Shown here in pieces: positions 1 to 5,943 of a stretch of 9,872 nt of DNA. Position 1 is the stretch's first letter. Every line of letters starts with the position of its first letter. This DNA comes from an uncultured Caulobacteraceae bacterium (GTDB lineage Bacteria; Pseudomonadota; Alphaproteobacteria; Caulobacterales; Caulobacteraceae), in assembly GCA_937910255.1 (NCBI GenBank), contig CALEOQ010000227.1, positions 1-9,872 of the forward strand. Reading direction: 5' to 3'. Position numbers and translations under genes: made by a program. The notes below the pieces were generated by a model, which saw only the letters and a program-made list of their open reading frames with translations, searched no databases and was not told the DNA's origin.

Positions 1-34
1 GGGGATAGGGGGCAGTGATGCGGGTGTTTTTTTT
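1..34. other. Non-genomic read tail outside the P7 adapter
   Basis: This stretch lies outside the P7 end of the sequencing adapter and ends in a run of eight T (27-34). Read on the minus strand it is adapter, then an A-run, then irregular bases, as expected when a short-insert read runs through the adapter and off the end of the molecule. It carries no gene and should not be taken as genomic sequence. Seen: position and T-run. Inferred: origin as a low-quality read tail. Confidence 0.9.
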
Positions 35-98
35 CAAGCAGAAGACGGAAAACGAGATTACGACGTGACTGGAGTTCAGACGTGTGCTCTTCCGATCT
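35..98. other. Illumina P7 / index / read-2 adapter (contaminant)
   Basis: Bases 35-58 match the 24-base P7 flow-cell sequence with two mismatches (A for C at 49, A for T at 51). Bases 59-64 (tacgac) occupy the six-base index position, and 65-98 match the full 34-base read-2 adapter ending in CTCTTCCGATCT. Genomic DNA begins at 99. The adapter opens false reading frames: forward peptides starting MCSSDL and containing LFRS, and a minus-strand peptide ending IGRAHV, all arise from these bases. This is a library artefact, not biology. Confidence 0.99.
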
Positions 99-99
99 G

Positions 100-2385
100 C
101 ACCTGACCCGCTTCAACGGCGCGCGCGCCGTGTTCGTCACCGTCAAGCAGAAGGACGGGGCCGACGTCGCCAAGCTGACCGCCGGCGTCAACGCCGCCCT
201 GGACGAGTTCGAAAAGACCCTGCCTTCGGGGGTGAAGCTGGAGCGCGGCTTCCAGCAGGCGGAAAATGTGAAGCACCGGCTCAACCGGCTGTTCCGGGAC
301 TTCGGCCTGGCCCTGACCCTGGTGCTCATCACCCTCCTGCCCCTGGGCTTCCGGGCCGGCGTGGTGGTGATGATGTCGATCCCGCTGTCGCTGCTGATCG
401 GCCTGTCAGTGATGCAGGGTCTGGGCTTCACCCTGAATCAGCTGGCCATCGCCGGCTTCGTGCTCAGTCTCGGCCTGCTGGTGGATGACTCCATCGTGGT
501 GACGGAGAACATCGCCCGGCGCCTGCGGGCCGGTGAGGATCGCACGACGGCCGCCATCAATGGCACGCGCCAGATCTCCATGGCCGTGCTCGGTTGTACG
601 GCGACCCTGATGCTGGCCTTCCTGCCGCTGATGTTCCTGCCGGAAGGGGCGGGGGCCTATATCCGCTCGCTTCCCGTGGCGGTGCTGACCACCGTGGCCG
701 CCTCGCTGCTGGTCTCGCTGACCGTCATTCCCTTCCTGGCCAGCCGCATCCTGTCGCGGCATGAGGACCCGGAGGGCAATGTGATCCTGCGCACGATCAA
801 CGGCGCCATCCACCGCTTCTACACGCCCATTCTGCACAGCGCCCTGGCGCGGCCGTGGGTGGCGCTGGGGATCATCCTGGCCATCTGCGCCACCACCATC
901 CCGATGCTCGGCGCCATCGGCTCGTCCCTGTTCCCGCCGGCCGAGACGCCGCAGTTCATTGTGCGCATCGAGACCCAGCAGGGGACCTCGATGGCCAAGA
1001 CCGATGAGGCCCTGCGCTATGTGGAGGGCCGCCTCGCCCAGGAAGACGCCGTGGTCTGGCGCGCGGCCAATCTCGGCCGGGGCAACCCGCAGATCTTCTA
1101 CAATGTGAACCAGGCCGAGCCGCAGCCCAACTATGCCGAGGTCTATGCGTCGCTGGGCGCGTGGGAGCCCGGCGAGAGCCCGCAGTTGCTGGATGGCCTG
1201 CGCCGGGACTTCGACCTCTATCCCGGCGCGCGGATCCGGGTGATCGTCTTCGAGAACGGCCCGCCCATCGAGGCGCCGATCGCGGTGCGGCTGCAGGGCC
1301 AGGACCTCAGCGTTCTCAAGGCCCTGGCGGCCCAGACCGAGGCGGTGCTGAAGGCGACGCCCGGCGCCCGCGATGTCGCCAACCCCATGCGTCTGGACCG
1401 CACCGACCTTGATCTTGGCCTGGACGAGGCCAAGGCCGCAGCGCTGGGCGTGCCCGCCGGGGCCGGGCGCCGCATCACCCGCCTGGCGCTGTCAGGGGAG
1501 TCCGTCGCCCGCTATCGCGACGCCGACGGGGACGACTACGCCGTCAATGTCCGCCTGCCGATGGAGGGCCGCAACGAGCTGGCCGCCCTGGACGCCATCT
1601 ATCTGCCGACCACCACGGGCCAGAATGTGCCCATGGCGGCTGTGGCCACGCCAATGCTGACCTCCAGCCCCGCGCGGATCGACCGGGTGGACCGCCTGCG
1701 CACGGTCACGGTCACGGCCTATGTCAGCACCGGCTACCTGACCTCGAAAGTGACCTCTGATGTCCAGGCGCGGCTGGACGAGGCGATCACCCTGCCGCCG
1801 GGCTATGGCCTGTCCCTGGGCGGCCAGGCCGAGGCCCAGTCAGAGAGCTTTGCGGGCCTGGGGGCTGCGGTGATGATCGCCATCTTCGGCATCCTCGCCG
1901 TGCTCGTCCTGGAGTTCGGCAAGTTCAAGACCGCCCTGGTGGTGGCCGGGATCATCCCGCTCGGCCTGTTCGGCGCGGTAGCCGCCCTCTGGCTGACCGG
2001 CAACTCCATGTCCTTCACTGCCACCATCGGCATGATCGCCCTGATCGGCATTGAGATCAAAAACTCCATCCTGCTGGTGGACTTCACAGAGCAGCTTAGG
2101 CGCACCGGGGTACCCCTGCGCGCGGCCATCGAGCGGGCGGGCGAGGTGCGCTTCCTGCCGGTGCTGCTGACCTCGGTCACCGCCATCGCCGGGCTCACGC
2201 CGCTGGCCCTGGAAGGGTCAGGCCTCTACTCGCCCCTGGCCATCGCCATCATGGGCGGACTGGTCACCTCGACCTTCCTCTCGCGGGTGGCCACGCCGGT
2301 CATGTACTGGCTGCTGTCGCGCGGCGAGCGGGAGCCGGAGGCGGCGTCGGACGCCGTTCTGACCGCCCCGTCGCCGGTGATCTGA
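100..2385 (+). CDS. RND efflux permease, 5'-truncated (HAE/AcrB-like)
   Basis: Inner-membrane permease of a tripartite RND pump, which uses the proton gradient to drive drugs or other amphiphiles out through a periplasmic adaptor and outer membrane channel. The 761 genomic residues start inside the N-terminal porter domain. Aligned on the AcrB proton-relay Asp pair, about 275 N-terminal residues are missing. TM2 is near 301-351; TM4 carries LLVDDSIVVTEN with the Asp-Asp pair at 484-489 (AcrB D407/D408); TM7 is near 850-910; the second porter/docking half follows; TM8-12 run about 1850-2330, with the relay Lys in IEIKNSILL at 2059-2061 (AcrB K940). The DD pair favours the drug-type (HAE) group over metal pumps. 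The relay is intact, so the uncut gene is probably functional. Substrate unknown. The apparent GTG start at 82 lies in adapter; codon 97-99 is an adapter/genome hybrid. The adaptor protein gene, usually adjacent, is not in the window. Confidence 0.93.
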   Translation, partial: HLTRFNGARAVFVTVKQKDGADVAKLTAGVNAALDEFEKTLPSGVKLERGFQQAENVKHRLNRLFRDFGLALTLVLITLLPLGFRAGVVVMMSIPLSLLIGLSVMQGLGFTLNQLAIAGFVLSLGLLVDDSIVVTENIARRLRAGEDRTTAAINGTRQISMAVLGCTATLMLAFLPLMFLPEGAGAYIRSLPVAVLTTVAASLLVSLTVIPFLASRILSRHEDPEGNVILRTINGAIHRFYTPILHSALARPWVALGIILAICATTIPMLGAIGSSLFPPAETPQFIVRIETQQGTSMAKTDEALRYVEGRLAQEDAVVWRAANLGRGNPQIFYNVNQAEPQPNYAEVYASLGAWEPGESPQLLDGLRRDFDLYPGARIRVIVFENGPPIEAPIAVRLQGQDLSVLKALAAQTEAVLKATPGARDVANPMRLDRTDLDLGLDEAKAAALGVPAGAGRRITRLALSGESVARYRDADGDDYAVNVRLPMEGRNELAALDAIYLPTTTGQNVPMAAVATPMLTSSPARIDRVDRLRTVTVTAYVSTGYLTSKVTSDVQARLDEAITLPPGYGLSLGGQAEAQSESFAGLGAAVMIAIFGILAVLVLEFGKFKTALVVAGIIPLGLFGAVAALWLTGNSMSFTATIGMIALIGIEIKNSILLVDFTEQLRRTGVPLRAAIERAGEVRFLPVLLTSVTAIAGLTPLALEGSGLYSPLAIAIMGGLVTSTFLSRVATPVMYWLLSRGEREPEAASDAVLTAPSPVI

Positions 2386-2461
2386 AGAGGCGAGGGCGCT
2401 TGACGCGCCGGCCCTGGCCGCCGAAGGGGGAGGCCCGGACCTTCCGCAATACGAGACGCCC
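2386..2461 (+). other. RND-ddl intergenic spacer
   Basis: Seventy-six GC-rich bases. A small perfect inverted repeat, GGCGC (2395-2399) with GCGCC (2405-2409) and loop ttgac, follows the permease stop codon but has no T-tract, so it is at best a weak terminator. No clear promoter is visible. Whether ddl is transcribed through from the permease gene cannot be told. Confidence 0.4.
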
Positions 2462-3409
2462 ATGGCCTTTTCCGTCGCCGGTAAACACGTCGCTGTCCTG
2501 CTGGGCGGCCTCTCGCCCGAGCGGGAGGTCAGCCTGGTTTCCGGCGCGGCCTGCGCTGACGCCCTGGAGCGCCTGGGCGCCCGGGTGACCCGCCTGGACG
2601 CCGGCCGCGACGTGGCCGAGCGCCTGGCGCAGCTGAAGCCCGACGTCTGTTTCAACGCTCTGCATGGGGAATGGGGCGAGGACGGCTGCGTCCAGGGCGT
2701 CCTCGAGACCCTGGGCCTGCCCTATACCCACTCGGGCGTGCTGGCCTCGGCCCTGGCCATGGACAAGGCCAAGGCCAAGGCCGTCCTGGCCGCCGCTGGC
2801 GTGACGGTGCCGGGCGGCGGACTGTTCAACCGGTTCGAGGCCGCCGCCGACCACGTCATGGCCCCGCCCTATGTGGTGAAGCCCAACGCCCAGGGCTCGT
2901 CCGTCGGCGTCTTCCTGGTCTTCGAGGGCGCGAATCGGCCGCCGCAGGAACTTGTCGCGCCGAGCTGGACCTTCGGCGAAGAGGTCATGATCGAGCCCTA
3001 TATCCGCGGAAAAGAGCTCGCCTGCGGCGTTATGGCCGGCAAGGCGATGACCGTGACCGACATCGTGCCCAGGACGGGCTTCTATGACTATGAGGCCAAG
3101 TACGGCGAGGGGGGCTCCGACCACGTGATCCCGGCCCAGATTCCGCCTCATGTCTTTGAAAAGGCTATGGAACTGAGCGAGCGGGCGCACGCAGCCCTGG
3201 GTTGTCGCGGGGTGACCCGGTCTGACCTTCGTTATGACGACATTAACGACATTCTGGTCCTCTTGGAGGTCAATACCCAACCCGGCATGACGCCGACCTC
3301 GCTCGTGCCCGAGCAGGCGGCCAAGCTCGGGGTGGATTTCGACCAACTGGTGCATTGGATTACGGAGGACGCCTATGCCCGCGGCATTGCGGGGGGGAGC
3401 GCAGACTAA
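2462..3409 (+). CDS. ddl: D-alanine--D-alanine ligase
   Basis: Cytoplasmic ATP-grasp ligase that joins two D-alanines with ATP hydrolysis to give the dipeptide MurF adds to the peptidoglycan precursor. The 315 residues are normal length. Seen: N-terminal LLGGLSPEREVSL with E20 (E. coli DdlB E15); HGEWGEDG near 61-68; the ATP-binding KPNAQGSSVG with K140; the FYDYEAKY loop near 202-209; RSDLR with R253 and D255; and the metal site EVNTQPGMT with E269 and N271. All main catalytic positions are present. The ATG start at 2462 has only a weak ribosome site (CGAGA, 2452-2456), but it is the first start in frame and places the glycine-rich N-terminus as in the family. The 3' end overlaps ftsQ by 35 bases, so the two are probably coupled. 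Usual dcw context would have murB just upstream; here an RND gene is found instead. DdlA versus DdlB subtype is judged from context only. Confidence 0.97.
   Translation: MAFSVAGKHVAVLLGGLSPEREVSLVSGAACADALERLGARVTRLDAGRDVAERLAQLKPDVCFNALHGEWGEDGCVQGVLETLGLPYTHSGVLASALAMDKAKAKAVLAAAGVTVPGGGLFNRFEAAADHVMAPPYVVKPNAQGSSVGVFLVFEGANRPPQELVAPSWTFGEEVMIEPYIRGKELACGVMAGKAMTVTDIVPRTGFYDYEAKYGEGGSDHVIPAQIPPHVFEKAMELSERAHAALGCRGVTRSDLRYDDINDILVLLEVNTQPGMTPTSLVPEQAAKLGVDFDQLVHWITEDAYARGIAGGSAD
3364..3368 (+). promoter_or_regulatory. ftsQ ribosome binding site inside ddl
   Basis: GGAGG six bases before the ATG at 3375, lying within the last codons of ddl. It fixes the ftsQ start and the 35-base ddl/ftsQ overlap, and suggests translational coupling. 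Confidence 0.85.
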
Positions 3410-4289
3410 GGCGAAGCCCCGGGCCAAAGCGCCCTCCAGTCCCCGAAAGACCCGCGGTGCGTCCAAGGCTCAGGCGGCTTATGCGCCGGGCAAGCTGGGC
3501 GCGGCCCGTGGCCTTGGCCTGTCCCCCGGACACGCCCTGATCGCGGCCGGCGGCGTGCTGGTCCTGACGCTTGTCGTCGCCCTGTCCACCGGCGACCGCG
3601 CCGAGAAGATCGGCCAGGGAACCCAGGCCGTCCTGGGCCGGCAATTCGCCAGCCTGGGCTTCCGCCTCAACGCCGTTCACGTCCAGGGCGCCTCGCCGGC
3701 CGCCACCGCCGACATTCTGACCGCCGCCGGCGTCTACAAGGACCAGCCGGTGCTAGGTCTGGACCTGGAGGCGCTGCGCGCCCGGGTCGAGGCCGTGGGC
3801 TGGGTCGAGGAGGCGCAGATCGTGCGCCTTTTGCCCGACACCCTGATCATCGCCATTTCCGAGCGCCAGCAACTGGCCGTCTGGCAGCATAACGGCGCCA
3901 GCCGGGTCATCGACGCCGAAGGCAAGGTCATCCCCGAGGCCAATCCCCTGCGGTCGGCCAACCTGCCCCTCGTGGTGGGCCAGGGCGCTGACCAGCATGC
4001 GGCGGCCATCCTGCCGCGGATCGCGGCCCGGCCCCGCCTGATGAGCCGGGTGGAGGCCCTGGTGCGGGTCGATGACCGGCGCTGGGACCTGCGGCTCAAG
4101 GACGGATCTCTCGTTCAACTTCCGGCGGTCGACGAAGAAGCGGCCCTGATTCAGCTGGAACAGCTCGACCAGCGTTCACGGATACTCGAGCTGGGATTTG
4201 CACGGATCGACCTGCGCGATCCGACGATGGTGGCGGTGCGACCGCGCGACCAGATCCGCTCCGGCGGCCTGATCGCTGACGGCGCCTAA
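3375..4289 (+). CDS. ftsQ: Cell division protein FtsQ
   Basis: Bitopic inner-membrane divisome protein that links early Z-ring proteins to the septal wall synthesis machinery through FtsB/FtsL. The 304 residues fit the long alphaproteobacterial form. Seen: a basic, Pro/Lys/Arg-rich cytoplasmic tail (about 1-50), one transmembrane segment around 54-70 (ALIAAGGVLVLTLVVAL), then a periplasmic POTRA domain (about 96-165, starting FRLNAVHVQGAS and including GWVEEAQIVRLLPDTL), and a beta domain with the family-typical DLRLKDGSLVQLP. The basic tail is partly encoded in the ddl overlap. Its start is supported by GGAGG at 3364-3368. It ends 19 bases before the chosen ftsA start, so ddl-ftsQ-ftsA read as one transcription unit. 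Identity is secure from domain order and position between ddl and ftsA, although FtsQ sequence is poorly conserved. Confidence 0.96.
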   Translation: MPAALRGGAQTKAKPRAKAPSSPRKTRGASKAQAAYAPGKLGAARGLGLSPGHALIAAGGVLVLTLVVALSTGDRAEKIGQGTQAVLGRQFASLGFRLNAVHVQGASPAATADILTAAGVYKDQPVLGLDLEALRARVEAVGWVEEAQIVRLLPDTLIIAISERQQLAVWQHNGASRVIDAEGKVIPEANPLRSANLPLVVGQGADQHAAAILPRIAARPRLMSRVEALVRVDDRRWDLRLKDGSLVQLPAVDEEAALIQLEQLDQRSRILELGFARIDLRDPTMVAVRPRDQIRSGGLIADGA

Positions 4290-4295
4290 GGTGTT

Positions 4296-4304
4296 GGAAG
4301 GAAG
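4296..4304 (+). promoter_or_regulatory. ftsA ribosome binding site
   Basis: GGAAGGAAG lies 4 bases before GTG 4309 and downstream of the alternative GTG at 4291. It decides the ftsA start in favour of 4309. Confidence 0.75.
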
Positions 4305-4308
4305 AACC

Positions 4309-5643
4309 GTGCCGTTCGGGACTAAAACGGTCGAAAAAAACAGCAGCCGCGACAGCCTGAAGGCGGCCCTGGGGCGTCAGCCCCTGGTGGCGGCCGTGGA
4401 CCTGGGCGCTTCCAAGGTCTCCTGCTTCATCATGAAGCCGGAGGGCGTGCGCCGGGCTGACCGGACGCTGACCGCGGCCGGGGTGGGCTATGTCCAGTCC
4501 CGGGGCATCCGGGGCGGCGCCATCGTCAATCTGGACGAGGCCTCCGACGCCATCGCCCAGGCCGTCGAGCGGGCCGAGAACGTGGCCGGCGTCAACGTCC
4601 AGGGCGTGACCGTGGCCATGGCCGGCGGCCAGCTGAAGAGCCATCGCATCTCCGGCCGGGTCTCCCTGGGCGCCCGGCCGATCTCCGACCACGACCTGGT
4701 CCGCGCCATCCATGCGGCCCTGGCGCAGGTCAAGCTGCCCGACCGCCGCGCGGCCCATATCCTGCCCATCGCCTGGCGGGTGGACGGCCAGAGCGGCGTG
4801 CGTGATCCCCGCGCCATGTTCGGCCGCAGCCTGGCGGTGGAGCTGCTGGTGGTCTCGGTGAGCGAGACCGCCTTCCAGACCCTGGGCGCCTGCGTCGAGC
4901 GGGCGCACCTGCAGTTCGAGGGCGTCGTCGCCGCCCCCTTCGCCTCGGCCCTGGCGGCCCTGGAGGAGGACGAGATGGACCTCGGCGCCGTGTGCATCGA
5001 CATGGGCGGCGGATCGACCTCGGCGGCGGTGTTCACCGCCGGCAGCCTGGTGCATGTGGAAACCCTGCCGGTGGGGGGGCAGCATGTGACGGCCGACATC
5101 GCCCGCGGGCTTTCGACCTCCATGGCCGGCGCCGAACGCATCAAGACCCTGCACGGCTCGGCCATCGCCTCGGCCAATGAGGACCGCGAGATGATCGAGG
5201 CCCCGCCCCGGGGCGATGATCTCGGCGCAGGTCCGGTGATCGCGCCGCGCTCCCTGCTCAAGGGCATCATCGCGCCCCGGGTGGAAGAGACCCTGGAGCT
5301 GCTCCGCGACCGCCTCAAGGCCTCGGGCGCGCCAGTGGAGGCCGGGGCCAGCCTGGTCCTGACCGGCGGCGCCAGCCAGCTGGCCGGCGTCCGCGAGGTG
5401 GCTGTGCGCGTGTTCGACCGTCCCGTGCGTCTGGGCCGCCCCCGACGGGTGCCGCATCTGGCCGACGCCGCCTCAGGGCCAGCCTTTTGTGCGGCGGCCG
5501 GCGTGCTGCATCGGGCGGCCTTCGGACCGCGTGAGGCGGTCTCGGCGAAAAACGCCTCAGGCGCCCGCAATCGGCGTGAAAGTCTTGATCCCAGAGCCAA
5601 TCCGGTGACCAAGGCCGCGGCCTGGCTTCGGGAAAACCTATAG
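4309..5643 (+). CDS. ftsA: Cell division protein FtsA (actin-like Z-ring anchor)
   Basis: Actin-fold ATPase that tethers FtsZ to the inner membrane and recruits later divisome proteins. With the GTG start at 4309 it is 444 residues, typical for the group. Seen: phosphate-1 motif VAAVDLGASKVSCFI with D31; a 1C-type domain in about 95-180; phosphate-2 motif CIDMGGGSTSAAVF with D231; the segment VGGQHVTADIARGL that follows it in the family; adenosine motif LVLTGGASQLAGV near 348-360; and a C-terminal amphipathic stretch VTKAAAWLRENL, which fits the membrane-targeting helix. GTG 4291 would add six residues (MLEGRT) but lies upstream of the only good ribosome site (4296-4304), so 4309 is preferred. 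ftsQ ends 19 bases upstream. A 300-base gap separates it from ftsZ, unlike E. coli where the two nearly touch. Confidence 0.96.
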   Translation: MPFGTKTVEKNSSRDSLKAALGRQPLVAAVDLGASKVSCFIMKPEGVRRADRTLTAAGVGYVQSRGIRGGAIVNLDEASDAIAQAVERAENVAGVNVQGVTVAMAGGQLKSHRISGRVSLGARPISDHDLVRAIHAALAQVKLPDRRAAHILPIAWRVDGQSGVRDPRAMFGRSLAVELLVVSVSETAFQTLGACVERAHLQFEGVVAAPFASALAALEEDEMDLGAVCIDMGGGSTSAAVFTAGSLVHVETLPVGGQHVTADIARGLSTSMAGAERIKTLHGSAIASANEDREMIEAPPRGDDLGAGPVIAPRSLLKGIIAPRVEETLELLRDRLKASGAPVEAGASLVLTGGASQLAGVREVAVRVFDRPVRLGRPRRVPHLADAASGPAFCAAAGVLHRAAFGPREAVSAKNASGARNRRESLDPRANPVTKAAAWLRENL

Positions 5644-5711
5644 GGTCAAGACTAGATTCGGCGCGGCCAAGGTTAGGCCCGACGCCGGAATCTTGACCTT
5701 TGCATGCGCCA

Positions 5712-5735
5712 CGCCGTCGCAGCCCTGCGGCGGCG
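5712..5735 (+). terminator. GC-rich hairpin downstream of ftsA
   Basis: Stem CGCCGTCGC (5712-5720) pairs with GCGGCGGCG (5727-5735), nine pairs with one G-T wobble, and the six-base loop can add two further pairs. Only a short mixed tail (ttgctgtcatt) follows, with no real T-tract. It may end or attenuate the ddl-ftsQ-ftsA transcript before ftsZ, or act as a stabilising 3' structure. The fold is seen; the role is inferred. Confidence 0.4.
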
Positions 5736-5749
5736 TTGCTGTCATTGAT

Positions 5750-5764
5750 GGCCAGAATTTGGCC
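5750..5764 (+). repeat. Short inverted repeat in ftsZ upstream region
   Basis: GGCCA (5750-5754) and TGGCC (5760-5764) form a perfect five-pair inverted repeat with loop gaatt. It could be an operator half-pair or chance in GC-rich DNA. Confidence 0.3.
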
Positions 5765-5818
5765 TTAAGCCTTATTCCACAACCAAAAAATGCGGGCTGT
5801 GGAGGTCGACGGATCTCC

Positions 5819-5823
5819 GACTC
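5819..5823. promoter_or_regulatory. GANTC (CcrM) methylation site nearest ftsZ
   Basis: GACTC at 5819-5823, 121 bases before the ftsZ start and upstream of the TTAACC half-site. CcrM methylates the A in GANTC, and in Caulobacter this is needed for full ftsZ transcription. The sites at 5655-5659 and 5688-5692 are further from ftsZ. Confidence 0.5.
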
Positions 5824-5866
5824 AATGTAAGCGGTTTACGTTCGATTAAGGATGATGGTCGCTTAG

Positions 5867-5872
5867 TTAACC
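5867..5872 (+). promoter_or_regulatory. Possible CtrA half-site
   Basis: TTAACC matches half of the CtrA recognition sequence and sits 72 bases before the ftsZ ATG. The partner TTAA at the usual 7-base spacing is absent; the nearest other TTAA is at 5846-5849, 17 bases away. Binding is therefore only suggested. Confidence 0.35.
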
Positions 5873-5926
5873 GCATCCCAATCGGAGCGCCTCGCGGGCG
5901 GGTCGCGTGCGCTTCAACAGATTTGC

Positions 5927-5931
5927 GGAGG
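5927..5931 (+). promoter_or_regulatory. ftsZ ribosome binding site
   Basis: GGAGG lies 12 bases before ATG 5944, a slightly long spacing. An in-frame TTG at 5923 overlaps it and so cannot be served by it. This supports 5944 as the start. Confidence 0.75.
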
Positions 5932-5943
5932 ACACAGGGTCCT

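Larger units (their letters stand above)
5644..5943 (+). promoter_or_regulatory. ftsA-ftsZ intergenic region, probable ftsZ promoter
   Basis: Three hundred non-coding bases, more AT-rich than the genes on either side towards its 3' half. It holds three GANTC sites (GATTC 5655-5659, GAATC 5688-5692, GACTC 5819-5823), a TTAACC half-site at 5867-5872, a second TTAA at 5846-5849, and a strong hairpin at 5712-5735. In Caulobacter, ftsZ has its own cell-cycle promoter, repressed by CtrA, activated by DnaA and dependent on CcrM methylation of GANTC. The layout here agrees, but exact -35/-10 boxes cannot be assigned. A loose candidate is TTTACG (5835-5840) with GCTTAGTT (5861-5868). No full CtrA site (TTAA-N7-TTAA) is present. 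TTATTCCACA at 5772-5781 is a DnaA-box look-alike with one extra base. Confidence 0.6.

Noticed and set aside
76..276. Minus-strand 66-residue frame ending IGRAHV
   Set aside because: Its C-terminus is translated adapter and the rest is antisense to the RND gene.
84..488. Forward 134-residue frame beginning MLFRSA
   Set aside because: It starts in the adapter and then reads the RND gene out of frame; Arg/Pro/Gly-rich as typical for a shadow frame in GC-rich DNA.
4096..5457. Long minus-strand frame (453 residues) opposite ftsA
   Set aside because: Rich in His, Gly, Gln, Arg with no domain pattern; antisense to a secure ftsA. Long antisense frames are expected at this GC content.
5772..5781. 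DnaA box upstream of ftsZ (TTATTCCACA)
   Set aside because: It has an extra base compared with TTATCCACA, and the best 9-base alignment has two mismatches. Suggestive because DnaA activates ftsZ in Caulobacter, but too weak to annotate.
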